Source of the DNA: Oceanisphaera arctica
GTDB taxonomy: Bacteria > Pseudomonadota > Gammaproteobacteria > Enterobacterales > Aeromonadaceae
DNA: 64,000 nt
Direction of reading: 5' to 3'
Assembly (NCBI RefSeq): GCF_002936955.1
Contig: NZ_MPZM01000002.1
Span: 124,001 to 188,000 of the forward strand
The notes below the pieces were generated by a model. The model did not search any database, was not told the origin of the DNA, and saw nothing but the letters and a program-made list of their open reading frames with translations. The position numbers were made by a program, and so were the translations under genes. Positions 1 through 8,100 of this stretch are shown here, in pieces (position 1 is the first letter of the stretch; each line of letters starts with the position of its first letter).

Positions 1-864
1 TGCTTCCATGGCTATCCAGGCCAGAGCCCAGGGGGCCAGCTTGGTGCCGGCCTGTATCATGAATATCCATTGCTGTTGATCTGAACCGGGCCAACCAGCG
101 TGTGCGGCGATACTATCGTCACTGATTAATTTAGCCTGATCCTGAAGTTTTTCTGCCCACCAAGGCATGGTATCTGCGGTGATTAGCACCCAGGGCCGGA
201 AAGGGAGTTCTAGTTGGGCGTACAGGGAGGTTAGCGAATCCAACACAGAGTCTGCCGACTCAAGGCCTCGCGCGTCGATCACCACTTCGAGCATCATGCT
301 CTTTAATCCGAGCCGTTTGACGGCACGCTTCAGACGCAGGTACTCCGCCGAGGTAAATTGCTCGGTCTGGGCAACCCATTCGGGGTAAGAAGGAGAGGCG
401 GTATAGTAGCGACTTTTACCGATCAGGGCGTAAGACGGATAAGGTTTGAACAGCATGCCACCTGGGGTCAGACCTAAAAGGCGGCGTTGTGTTTTTGAAA
501 CCCGGGTGTAAGTGTTGTACAGCCTTCGCCACATCAGATAGCGGCTGGTGACAGGATTGATGGGTTCAATCCGCACCGAGTCTACACCGGTAACCGAGCC
601 GATGCTTTTTATCTCAAGCCACGCCTTGGTAACCAGGCATGGCAATCGAACCAGCTCATACAGCTTGCCTTTAAGCGTCACCGGCAGGTTAAACGACAAG
701 GTATCACCCTGCCTGTTTTCAGTAACCAGAACGGCTTCCAGCTTCGGCCCATCATACTCCAGCTGACCACTCACCCGCACCCAGGAGGGACCCATGGCAG
801 AGTCGATACCAAGACGGAGGTGCTGCAGCTGTGTTTTAAATGTCAGGGCGGGTAATTGCGTCAT
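1..864 (-). CDS. Glycosyltransferase, probable GT2-type, N-terminal part (runs off left edge)
   Basis: The frame is open from an ATG at 864 to the window edge, giving 288 codons with no stop. The last visible residues (TKLAPWALAWIAME) resemble the segment around the acceptor-loading motif of GT2 enzymes of O-antigen and rhamnan loci, where a phrase like 'GD.LAPWAL' follows the nucleotide-sugar fold; here the acidic pair is replaced by GTK. The first 90 residues form a separate beta-rich region (VRVSGQLEYDG...) of the kind that precedes the catalytic domain in large capsule transferases. The start lies one base after the stop of the methyltransferase/kinase gene, so it is the promoter-distal gene of the same operon. 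The family call rests on context and a weak motif; the catalytic part may lie outside the window. Confidence 0.6.
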   Translation of the reverse strand, partial: MTQLPALTFKTQLQHLRLGIDSAMGPSWVRVSGQLEYDGPKLEAVLVTENRQGDTLSFNLPVTLKGKLYELVRLPCLVTKAWLEIKSIGSVTGVDSVRIEPINPVTSRYLMWRRLYNTYTRVSKTQRRLLGLTPGGMLFKPYPSYALIGKSRYYTASPSYPEWVAQTEQFTSAEYLRLKRAVKRLGLKSMMLEVVIDARGLESADSVLDSLTSLYAQLELPFRPWVLITADTMPWWAEKLQDQAKLISDDSIAAHAGWPGSDQQQWIFMIQAGTKLAPWALAWIAMEA

Positions 865-865
865 G

Positions 866-2338
866 CTAACCCCATAGCCATTTCAGACCTTGCACCAATT
901 GCGTGCTCAGGCTTACGGCTTTCGGCTGCGATATGGCAATGTGTGCCAGCGGAATACGGGCATCATGGATCACCAGCCCCAGCTCAAAACCGCTTTCCAG
1001 CCAGCTTGCAGGTAGCTCAAAGGAAAAGCCACAGGGGTGATCCTGCCAAAAAGCGGGAGCGGTCTCTGCGCTGCCAAAGACGTCATCCAGCACATCTGTT
1101 CTTGTCTTCTCTGGTGTAAACTGCGCTTCGCCCTCCGGTCCGGAAACGTAAAGGCGGTAGCTGGTTTTCAGATAATCCCTGGTCACCGCCCAGCCGGCCA
1201 CGCAGATGGTTTCTGTCCCGGTGCACCATTTTCCGCTACCGGGAGAGTCCAGATGCCACTGAATGAGAGTCTTAAGCTCTTTTTTCAGTTGCTTGCTAAC
1301 CCGAACACATTCGCAGGCAAGGGCAGACTGCTCTTTTTTCAGGTAGGTTTCATATTGTCTGGCGCTGTTGGTCGACTCCTGTACCTTTGTTAACGGTGTA
1401 TAGTCATCCCATGACACCTCAACCGGGAAGTAGCCGAGAGATTGCAAAGCAGCTTTTATCTGTTGGCGATATTCTGCCGGCACATAGGAGTCGAGCACGA
1501 AGTCACGAAATCCGGCCCGGTCGGCCCACAGTTGCGCCAGTTCGCCTGCCAACCCTTGTTCCAGCACCTTCAGGGTCGTTTTATCTATGGTCGCAGTGGA
1601 AAAGTCTGCTGCAACCAGATTGCGCATTTTATGTGACAGTTCAAACTCGCCCTGACTCATTTGCTGATATATATGATCGCCAGAAATGATCTTCGTATCG
1701 GGCTTCCCGCCAAACATACGGCGGCTAATGGTGGACTTTCCTGAGGCAGGCTCTTGCATCAGTAGCCAGGCATAAGGTTTGAATTTTCGAATATGCACCA
1801 CATAGCGCTGTTGCGGATCGCCGGCCTGCATCACGCTATGGCCGATCACCTTCCAGGCATAGCCTTGCAATATTTTGTTTAGTTTGTTGCGGGTGGGAAA
1901 ATAACGCTCGTCAATGGCACGTTTTACTTTTACCCATTCATCCTGTTTACCCGGCGCCAGGCTGAGCTCCAGCACCAGCAACCCATTGTCTGCCAGTAGC
2001 GCCATCAGTTTATGAATGAGCTCGGCCTGATCCTCGGCATAATGCAGGGCAGAAAGCAGGGTGATAACATCAAAGGGCCCTGTCGGCAGGCTATCCCACG
2101 ACTGGTTGATAAACTCTGCATCCGGAAAGCGGACCGATGCCTTGCTAATGGCGTGTGCAGACTTGTCCATGCCCACGACTTGGCTGGCGCAATTAAACAG
2201 CGCATAGCCACAAAAAAAACCTTCATTACAGCCGACATCAAGAAAGCGCTTGCCAGTGAGAGAAGGCAGACGCAATGCTGCCAGTTTTTGCAAGGACGTC
2301 GAGCTGCCTTTAACACCAGGAAATGACTGATATTGCAT
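866..2338 (-). CDS. Fusion of class I SAM-dependent methyltransferase and P-loop kinase-like domain
   Basis: The protein has 490 residues. Residues about 20-190 form a class I methyltransferase: the SAM-binding motif reads FLDVGCNEGFF, followed by an acidic end of strand 2 (VGMDKS) and a post-motif region VITLLSALHYAED. At about residue 195 a second domain begins with a Walker A-like P-loop, EPASGKST, and continues with IISGDHIYQQM, like small nucleoside/sugar kinases. The last 120 residues (CVAGWAVTRDY ... GFSFELPASW) resemble an accessory beta domain found beside capsule transferases. An AGGAG ribosome site lies 8 bases before the ATG. The fused methyltransferase and kinase recall WbdD, which caps E. 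coli O9a chains with methyl-phosphate, but WbdD uses a protein-kinase fold, so the comparison concerns architecture only. A chain-capping or glycan-decorating role is an inference. Confidence 0.75.
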   Translation of the reverse strand: MQYQSFPGVKGSSTSLQKLAALRLPSLTGKRFLDVGCNEGFFCGYALFNCASQVVGMDKSAHAISKASVRFPDAEFINQSWDSLPTGPFDVITLLSALHYAEDQAELIHKLMALLADNGLLVLELSLAPGKQDEWVKVKRAIDERYFPTRNKLNKILQGYAWKVIGHSVMQAGDPQQRYVVHIRKFKPYAWLLMQEPASGKSTISRRMFGGKPDTKIISGDHIYQQMSQGEFELSHKMRNLVAADFSTATIDKTTLKVLEQGLAGELAQLWADRAGFRDFVLDSYVPAEYRQQIKAALQSLGYFPVEVSWDDYTPLTKVQESTNSARQYETYLKKEQSALACECVRVSKQLKKELKTLIQWHLDSPGSGKWCTGTETICVAGWAVTRDYLKTSYRLYVSGPEGEAQFTPEKTRTDVLDDVFGSAETAPAFWQDHPCGFSFELPASWLESGFELGLVIHDARIPLAHIAISQPKAVSLSTQLVQGLKWLWG

Positions 2339-2353
2339 TTGGATTTCTCCTGG

Positions 2354-5263
2354 TTAAAAAGTACTGGCCATTCGAGGCTGAAACATCGTTGCCAGTGCCT
2401 GCTGCATGACTTCTGGGCTGTATAATTGTTGCGCGCGATTTTTTCCGACGAGTCCCATTTTGATGCGCATGGTCTCGTCAGCAGCCAGTAAGCTTACATA
2501 TTCCGCAACTTGTGCAATATCACCCATGGGTGCCAGAAATCCGCTTTCACCATGAATCACCAGCTCCGGCAAGGCGCCCCAGTCATAACAGATAACGGGG
2601 CGACTGGCGGCCATGGCTTCCAGTATGGTGCGGCCGAAGGACTCTTGTACATGAGATACATTCAGCACAATATCAGTCTGTGCCAGTACGGTTGCGGTTG
2701 GCATATAGTCAATGAAAATCAAATTTTCCGTTAATTGACCGGCAGCTTGCCTGGCTTTTAAAGCGGTAGTTTCATTATTTGCTGGCCCGATTAATAAAAA
2801 GCTTATGGCATGTGGGCTTTCTGCGAGCAGTTGCGCCAACTGAACAAAATCATGCAACCCTTTTTTTGGCAGATTACTGCTGATCAACGCTACCCGTAAG
2901 GTGTGGGAGCGGGGGAAAGGTAGATCATAGTCTGAGGTGTTCACCACATTAGGCACGATCACTGAAGGCTTATCCGGCCAGCAATTGGCCACGGCTTGAG
3001 AGTTAGCGAGAATTAGATCAGCCATAGCGGCCACTCGTTGCTGGATGTACGGAGCCGTTGCACCCAAGGCGGTGCATAAATCGGAATCTGACTCAATCAG
3101 CTCATGTACATACCAGGCAACCGCTACATTACATTGTTTAGCCGCCAGTATGGGTTCATCAAGTACCAGCGTATTGGCCAGTAACTGAGTGATTGAATAT
3201 TGCTTCAATAATCCAGTAAACAAATCCAGAGTGTGTGGGCAGGTAGCTTTACTGGCATGCCACCAAGAGTAAGGCAGCACCACCAGTCGATGGCAATGCT
3301 GACGCACGTTAGCGACATAATTTTCATTCACGGCGGTTGGCAAGGTAACTAATACGTTCACTCGCAATGCAGACAAGGCTGCCAATACATCCAGCAAGCA
3401 GCGCTCCGCGCCAAATATAGTCTGGTCTGCCTGGTGACCACATACCATTACCCATGGGTGGCCAGAATGCTCGGGCTGCACACCCGGAAACTGTGGGCAA
3501 GGCTTATAGCCTTGTTCGTGGCCAATCGACAGAAAATGAGGTAGTGCCTCTCGATAAGTAATGGGATCCTTCGAACTTGAGTAGCAGGCAACATAGCCGG
3601 AGGCACTGAAGGCCGGCCCGGGGTCTCTGCCTTCTGCTGCTCCATAATGGTAATAGTGCAAGGCGGGATCTATGGTGCTTTTCAACAAGTCGGTATAATT
3701 CTGACTGTACCAATCAGCAGAAAACCATGAACTTTGTTGAATTAAATCAATTGAGTGAGCAAAGTGTACCGATTTTTTCTCGCAACATAATGTTTCAGGC
3801 GCCAGGAATGGCCGTTGAACCGGATCCTTCGTCAAATACAGACCTTTTCGTGAATGAGCCGTGGCAGCGTGCCAGCGTCGTGCCGCATCAATATAAAACT
3901 TGCGCACACCGTTAAGTTGCGTGACCAGGTGTGTTTCACCGAGCTGGGTAAGTGACGACGGCATCACACGGCCAATGGACAAGGGTACCTTCGGCAACAC
4001 TTCAATTACACTGTCTGCTCCAAATGCGGCCTGAATACGCAGCAAATATTCCGAATCGGCAGCCACGCGTACCTTGTCCCAGTAACCCGTTTTTTTGATA
4101 ACCTGGCGACGAAATAACAACGAAGATTCATTGCGCTCGGTCCAGCGCTGAGCGGCGCGCCACTGGCTGAACTGTAAATCCGGGGTTGCCCGTACCCAGT
4201 ATGATATGGAAGCCACACACTGTGGTTTATCCAATAGGGCCAAGACCTGATGCTCTATTTTTTGCGGATGTGACCAATCATCACTGTCGTGTGTAGTGAT
4301 AAAGGCGCCACTGGCCACTGTCAGCCCTGCATTACGGGCGGCATAGGCCCCATCATTCGTATTTTGCTTCAGTATTCTCAGCGTTTTTCCAAGGGGAAGA
4401 GGATATTGTTTCAGCCAGTTGTGCACGACATCGAGAGTGTTATCTTGACTGGCATCATCAACCAGAATTAACTCAAGCTCGGGCCAGGTCTGTTCTGCCA
4501 ACGCACGTAAGGCCGTAACAATATAATCAGCCGCATTATAGACTGGCATAATCACACTGACTCTGGCTTGGGCCACTGATAAAGAACAGTGTGCCGTGGC
4601 TGTGTGTATAGCCTGCAAGCCATCAAGTCGGGAATCTGATGATGAAAGGGCACTCACTGCAGACAAACCATGGCGGAGGAATACCCGATTGATCAATGCC
4701 AGTTGAGTCGTGGAAGCATGCGCTTCTATATTGGCCTGTGCCAGCAATAAATCGGTTTCTTCAGGCAAAAGGGCTTGGGCATGTATGAGCATCTGTAAAG
4801 CCCGCGCATGCTGGCCGGTATGTTGCAGCCCCAGGGCAGACAACAACCATATGCCAGTTGTGATGTCGTGGCCGGGAGTTGTATTTATATAAGTCTGTAA
4901 GTGTGCGATAACTTCCGGCCAGGAGTCTTTCCAGGCAGCGCGACGAGCCAATGCCCACAGTGCCGAAGCACGCTCTTCCTCACTGGCGTTTTCGTCCAGC
5001 GGCAGTGCCTGCAATAAGGGAAGCATACGTCGTTCAAGACCACGCCAGAGATGATGCTCATAGATCAATGCCCGGTTTCGGCGCAACGGACGTTGTTCTG
5101 CCCGCCCATAGCGGGAGTAATGGGTCCAGGCGTCCATTCCTGCGGCGGCGACATCGGGATTGGCTTGTAGATAAGCAGGCCCATCAAAACTGACCGGTAT
5201 CGCCAAGTTGGCGGTGGCAGATGGAGGTTGCAACCAGCGTAAAAGCTTAGTCAGCATCTTCAT
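2354..5263 (-). CDS. Two-domain capsule glycosyltransferase (GT2 + GT4) with PDV-type modules
   Basis: This 969-residue protein contains two catalytic modules. A GT2 domain begins near residue 235 with SVIMPVYNAADYI and carries LILVDDASQDNT and a metal-binding region TTHDSDDW. A GT4-type retaining domain occupies about residues 600-960, with SNLPKKGLHDFVQLA and the family signature ESFGRTILEAMAASRPVI. Residues 25-60 (YLQANPDVAAAGMDAWTHY) and about 500-580 (FSADWYSQNYTDLL, HYYHYGAAEGRDPG) are copies of a short module that also ends the protein encoded at 12169-13506. The middle N-terminal part is TPR-like. It probably adds two different sugars to the capsule repeat or to a linker, in the cytoplasm next to the export complex. 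The start is weakly marked; the ATG two codons downstream is an alternative. The acceptors and donors cannot be read from sequence. Confidence 0.88.
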   Translation of the reverse strand: MKMLTKLLRWLQPPSATANLAIPVSFDGPAYLQANPDVAAAGMDAWTHYSRYGRAEQRPLRRNRALIYEHHLWRGLERRMLPLLQALPLDENASEEERASALWALARRAAWKDSWPEVIAHLQTYINTTPGHDITTGIWLLSALGLQHTGQHARALQMLIHAQALLPEETDLLLAQANIEAHASTTQLALINRVFLRHGLSAVSALSSSDSRLDGLQAIHTATAHCSLSVAQARVSVIMPVYNAADYIVTALRALAEQTWPELELILVDDASQDNTLDVVHNWLKQYPLPLGKTLRILKQNTNDGAYAARNAGLTVASGAFITTHDSDDWSHPQKIEHQVLALLDKPQCVASISYWVRATPDLQFSQWRAAQRWTERNESSLLFRRQVIKKTGYWDKVRVAADSEYLLRIQAAFGADSVIEVLPKVPLSIGRVMPSSLTQLGETHLVTQLNGVRKFYIDAARRWHAATAHSRKGLYLTKDPVQRPFLAPETLCCEKKSVHFAHSIDLIQQSSWFSADWYSQNYTDLLKSTIDPALHYYHYGAAEGRDPGPAFSASGYVACYSSSKDPITYREALPHFLSIGHEQGYKPCPQFPGVQPEHSGHPWVMVCGHQADQTIFGAERCLLDVLAALSALRVNVLVTLPTAVNENYVANVRQHCHRLVVLPYSWWHASKATCPHTLDLFTGLLKQYSITQLLANTLVLDEPILAAKQCNVAVAWYVHELIESDSDLCTALGATAPYIQQRVAAMADLILANSQAVANCWPDKPSVIVPNVVNTSDYDLPFPRSHTLRVALISSNLPKKGLHDFVQLAQLLAESPHAISFLLIGPANNETTALKARQAAGQLTENLIFIDYMPTATVLAQTDIVLNVSHVQESFGRTILEAMAASRPVICYDWGALPELVIHGESGFLAPMGDIAQVAEYVSLLAADETMRIKMGLVGKNRAQQLYSPEVMQQALATMFQPRMASTF

Positions 5264-5323
5264 GCCATCATTCGCTGTAAAGGAAACACGGAACTGAGAA
5301 GGTAATCTGGTAATACATGGGGG

Positions 5324-6499
5324 TTAGTCACTACCAAAGAGATCCCGGGTATAGACTTTATCCTGCACATCCTTTAACTCATCGGCATGACGGTTGGTAA
5401 CAATGACATCACAGGAATGTTTGAAGGTTTCCAGGTCTGTTATTACCCTGGAATGGAAAAACTCGTCTTCTTCCAGTGCCGGTTCATAGATGATCACTTC
5501 AATACCCTTGGCCTTGATGCGTTTCATGATGCCCTGTATGGCCGACGCACGGAAGTTATCTGAGCCGCTTTTCATCACCAGACGGTAGATGCCCACGACC
5601 CGGGGGTTACGCTTGATCACCGAATCGGCAATGAAATTCTTACGAGTTCGGTTGGCATCCACAATCGCCTTAATCATGTTGTTGGGTACGTCTTGGTAGT
5701 TATCCAGTAGTTGCTTGGTATCTTTTGGCAGGCAGTAGCCACCATAACCAAAACTAGGGTTGTTGTAGTGGCTGCCAATGCGCGGGTCCAGCCCAATCCC
5801 TTCGATCATCTTACGAGTGTTAAGACCATGACTTTCGGCATAGCTGTCCAACTCGTTGAAGTAGGCGATTCGCATGGCCAGGTAGGTATTGGAAAACAGC
5901 TTTATTGCCTCGGCTTCGGTACTGTCGGTAAACAGCACCGGCACATTCTGCTTTATCGCGCCCTGCTGCAATAATCGGGCAAATTTCTCGGCACGCTCAC
6001 TGTGCTCACCCACAATAATGCGGTTGGGGTAGAGGTTGTCGTACAGCGCTTTGCCTTCGCGAAGAAACTCGGGCGAAAACATCAGCTTCTGGCAACCAGT
6101 CTGCTGTTTAAGATGTTGTGTGAATCCGACCGGAACCGTTGACTTAATGACTATTACCGCATCCGGATTGATAGACATTACATCTTTCACAACGGCTTCA
6201 ACACTGTGGGTGTTAAAATGGTTGGTTTCAGGGTCGTAGTCGGTTGGGGTAGCGATGATGACGAAATCTGCATTGCTATATGCTTCTTCTTTATTCATCG
6301 TCGCGCAAAAATTTAACGATTCATCTTTAAGAAAACGTTCAATATCGGTGTCGGAAATAGGTGAGAGGCGATCATTCAACATGTCAACCTTTTCGGGAAT
6401 AATGTCGATGGCAATGACCGCATTATGTTGTGCCAGCAACATGGCATTGGACAAACCCACGTAACCGGTGCCGGCGATAGTGATATTATATTTTGACAT
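5324..6499 (-). CDS. ugd: UDP-glucose 6-dehydrogenase
   Basis: The enzyme oxidises UDP-glucose to UDP-glucuronate with two NAD+. At 391 residues it matches the short bacterial form (E. coli Ugd, 388). The N-terminus has the Rossmann motif [13 protein letters not shown]. The catalytic cysteine lies in [15 protein letters not shown] near residue 255, and the C-terminal UDP-binding domain ends with [11 protein letters not shown]. It lies in the capsule operon between the AT-rich synthase cassette and the double glycosyltransferase, and it supplies the glucuronate donor that a KfoC-like polymerase would need. Its composition is closer to the flanking operon than to the AT-rich genes upstream, so it may belong to the older locus. 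The 579-bp gap upstream may give it its own promoter. Confidence 0.96.
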   Translation of the reverse strand: MSKYNITIAGTGYVGLSNAMLLAQHNAVIAIDIIPEKVDMLNDRLSPISDTDIERFLKDESLNFCATMNKEEAYSNADFVIIATPTDYDPETNHFNTHSVEAVVKDVMSINPDAVIVIKSTVPVGFTQHLKQQTGCQKLMFSPEFLREGKALYDNLYPNRIIVGEHSERAEKFARLLQQGAIKQNVPVLFTDSTEAEAIKLFSNTYLAMRIAYFNELDSYAESHGLNTRKMIEGIGLDPRIGSHYNNPSFGYGGYCLPKDTKQLLDNYQDVPNNMIKAIVDANRTRKNFIADSVIKRNPRVVGIYRLVMKSGSDNFRASAIQGIMKRIKAKGIEVIIYEPALEEDEFFHSRVITDLETFKHSCDVIVTNRHADELKDVQDKVYTRDLFGSD

Positions 6500-7078
6500 T
6501 GAATATTATCCAGCAATGCTTTATAAGGATTGGGTTGTTTTCATCTTTTTTGTATGGCGGTTTTTGAATTATTAATTTTAATAGTATGTCGCGGTATATT
6601 ATCTATCCGTCATTCCGCACCTAATTCCCGGATTTAAAATTGTGACGATTATCTCAAAATCACCGTCAGTATTAGGTTCTAGCTGACACCAGGAAGGGTA
6701 TTGTGTATTAATGCTCGGTTACGCTATTTTTATCCCAAATTCAGGAGGTTGAAGGTTATGTCCTTCCTTTCGACAGCTCTGTATTACACATCGACATCAA
6801 AACCGCTAGTTCGCTTGTTTTCTTAAAACGAGTAGACATCTTCGCCGAAAATAAATCTAAAAATAGGTGCGGAATGTCGGATCTATATGCAAGTGTGCAC
6901 CAGCTCCTAAATGTGATGAATACTGCACTTCACATAGCAGGGGAGTAATTTCTAAATAATCTCGTATAGATAATGTGTAAATATTCGCACCGGGAGGTGC
7001 AGTAATGTTGACGCGGATTCGTATGTATAAATATGTTCTATTTCGAATTTCTTAAGTTGCATGTGTCAATGATGGTTT
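6500..7078. other. AT-rich intergenic region containing a MITE-like element
   Basis: This 579-bp stretch between two minus-strand capsule genes is unusually long for an operon whose other gaps are mostly below 120 bp. It contains the inverted-repeat element described separately (6605-6882). I see no convincing gene in it. One 22-codon plus-strand frame at 6758-6826 has a good ribosome site (AGGAGG) but no recognisable product. Confidence 0.7.
6605..6882. mobile_element. MITE-like element with 22-bp terminal inverted repeats
   Basis: The 22 bases at 6605-6626 and those at 6861-6882 are inverted copies with 20 of 22 identities; the core is TAGGTGCGGAATG. They delimit a 278-bp non-coding segment. 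No transposase frame remains inside. It could be a miniature element mobilised in trans or the remnant of an insertion sequence. The immediate flanks do not show a clear target duplication, so the ends may be slightly misplaced. It lies exactly at one border of the AT-rich synthase cassette. Confidence 0.6.
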
Positions 7079-8041
7079 TTAATTATTTTCTGCGTCGCCA
7101 TCAATGTTTGGCGTGGCGTGGTTCATGTTATGAGTGATATTTTTATTATTTATGATGAAGGTCGGTTGGAAGTTAGTTATATTAATGCTCGAGTTGAACG
7201 TTGATATATATGCATAGTTAACTTTTGATTCTATATTTGAGTAAAAAGGTACTGATGATAAATATTTGAATTCATCACTTGTAATGAATTCACTTGCCTT
7301 TTTTGTTAGTTGGCGACTAAGGAATTTGTGAGAATTTTGATTTATTTTTTTTAGTGTTAGCCAATCATCGAAAGATTTTCTCCCTATAAGGTTAGCTGGC
7401 ATTTCTTTGTGGTATTCGAATCTTAGGTTTCTTAAGGCAACATTTTTAGGATGCTTTAGCGTGTCCAAGTGAAGAATGCAACAGGGGCTATTTTCCTTAT
7501 TCATGTATAGCCGCTTCGGATTGTCAATCATCGAATAAAGTTCGTCAGCATACCGGCCATTTTTATACCTGAAAGACTCCCTTCTATAAAGTCTAATGTC
7601 ACCGCTCAAACCAGCATATTTATTTTCACCTCCTACACAATTGAAACCAAAGCCGATATTTACAGCTTTGAATAAGCAAAGATCAAGTTTTTTCTTACTC
7701 ATAAGATCAATTGAGTCACTCAATAGTGGTTTGAAGTCAAGTTTTGCTCCAAGGTGAGAGCGCATGGCGATAAAATCTGAGTCCCATTTTAATATGAATT
7801 CGCTGTTGGAGTTGTCAATTATCCAGTTTCTGCATTCAGCCATGTCGAGGTTTTTTCCGTCTTTTAAAGTGATAAGCCCCTCATCTTTAAATCGAGAAAG
7901 GATCTGTACGGTTTTATCTGTGGAGCCATTGTCAACAACAATGACTGAGTCAACAATATCTAAAATTGAAAGTATGGCTTCATTTATAGATGTATCTGCA
8001 TTTTTAACTACAATGGCAGCGGCGCATTTTATTTTAGGCAC
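7079..8041 (-). CDS. Glycosyltransferase family 2, AT-rich
   Basis: The 320-residue protein starts with a GT2 fold: AAAIVVKNADTSINEAI, then VIVVDNGSTDKTV, then the donor/metal region LKWDSDFIAM, where DSD is the expected DxD motif. The start is a GTG at 8041 with an AGAGGA ribosome site 8 bases upstream. The C-terminal half lacks recognisable domains and no membrane helix is evident. Base composition is much more AT-rich than the export genes or ugd and matches the polymerase gene 59 bp upstream, so the two probably arrived together. It could add a side branch to the glycan or act on a linker; the E. coli K4 cluster also carries an additional transferase beside KfoC, but I claim no homology to it. 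Confidence 0.87.
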   Translation of the reverse strand: MPKIKCAAAIVVKNADTSINEAILSILDIVDSVIVVDNGSTDKTVQILSRFKDEGLITLKDGKNLDMAECRNWIIDNSNSEFILKWDSDFIAMRSHLGAKLDFKPLLSDSIDLMSKKKLDLCLFKAVNIGFGFNCVGGENKYAGLSGDIRLYRRESFRYKNGRYADELYSMIDNPKRLYMNKENSPCCILHLDTLKHPKNVALRNLRFEYHKEMPANLIGRKSFDDWLTLKKINQNSHKFLSRQLTKKASEFITSDEFKYLSSVPFYSNIESKVNYAYISTFNSSINITNFQPTFIINNKNITHNMNHATPNIDGDAENN

Positions 8042-8100
8042 AATAAATCCTCTGATAATTATTTTTATCTGTGATTGAAAACTAAAAAGTTGGTAGGTTT

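Noticed and set aside
6758-6826. 22-codon frame with a strong AGGAGG site
   Set aside because: The ribosome site is good, but the peptide has no recognisable feature, lies within a probable mobile element and is on the strand opposite to all neighbours.
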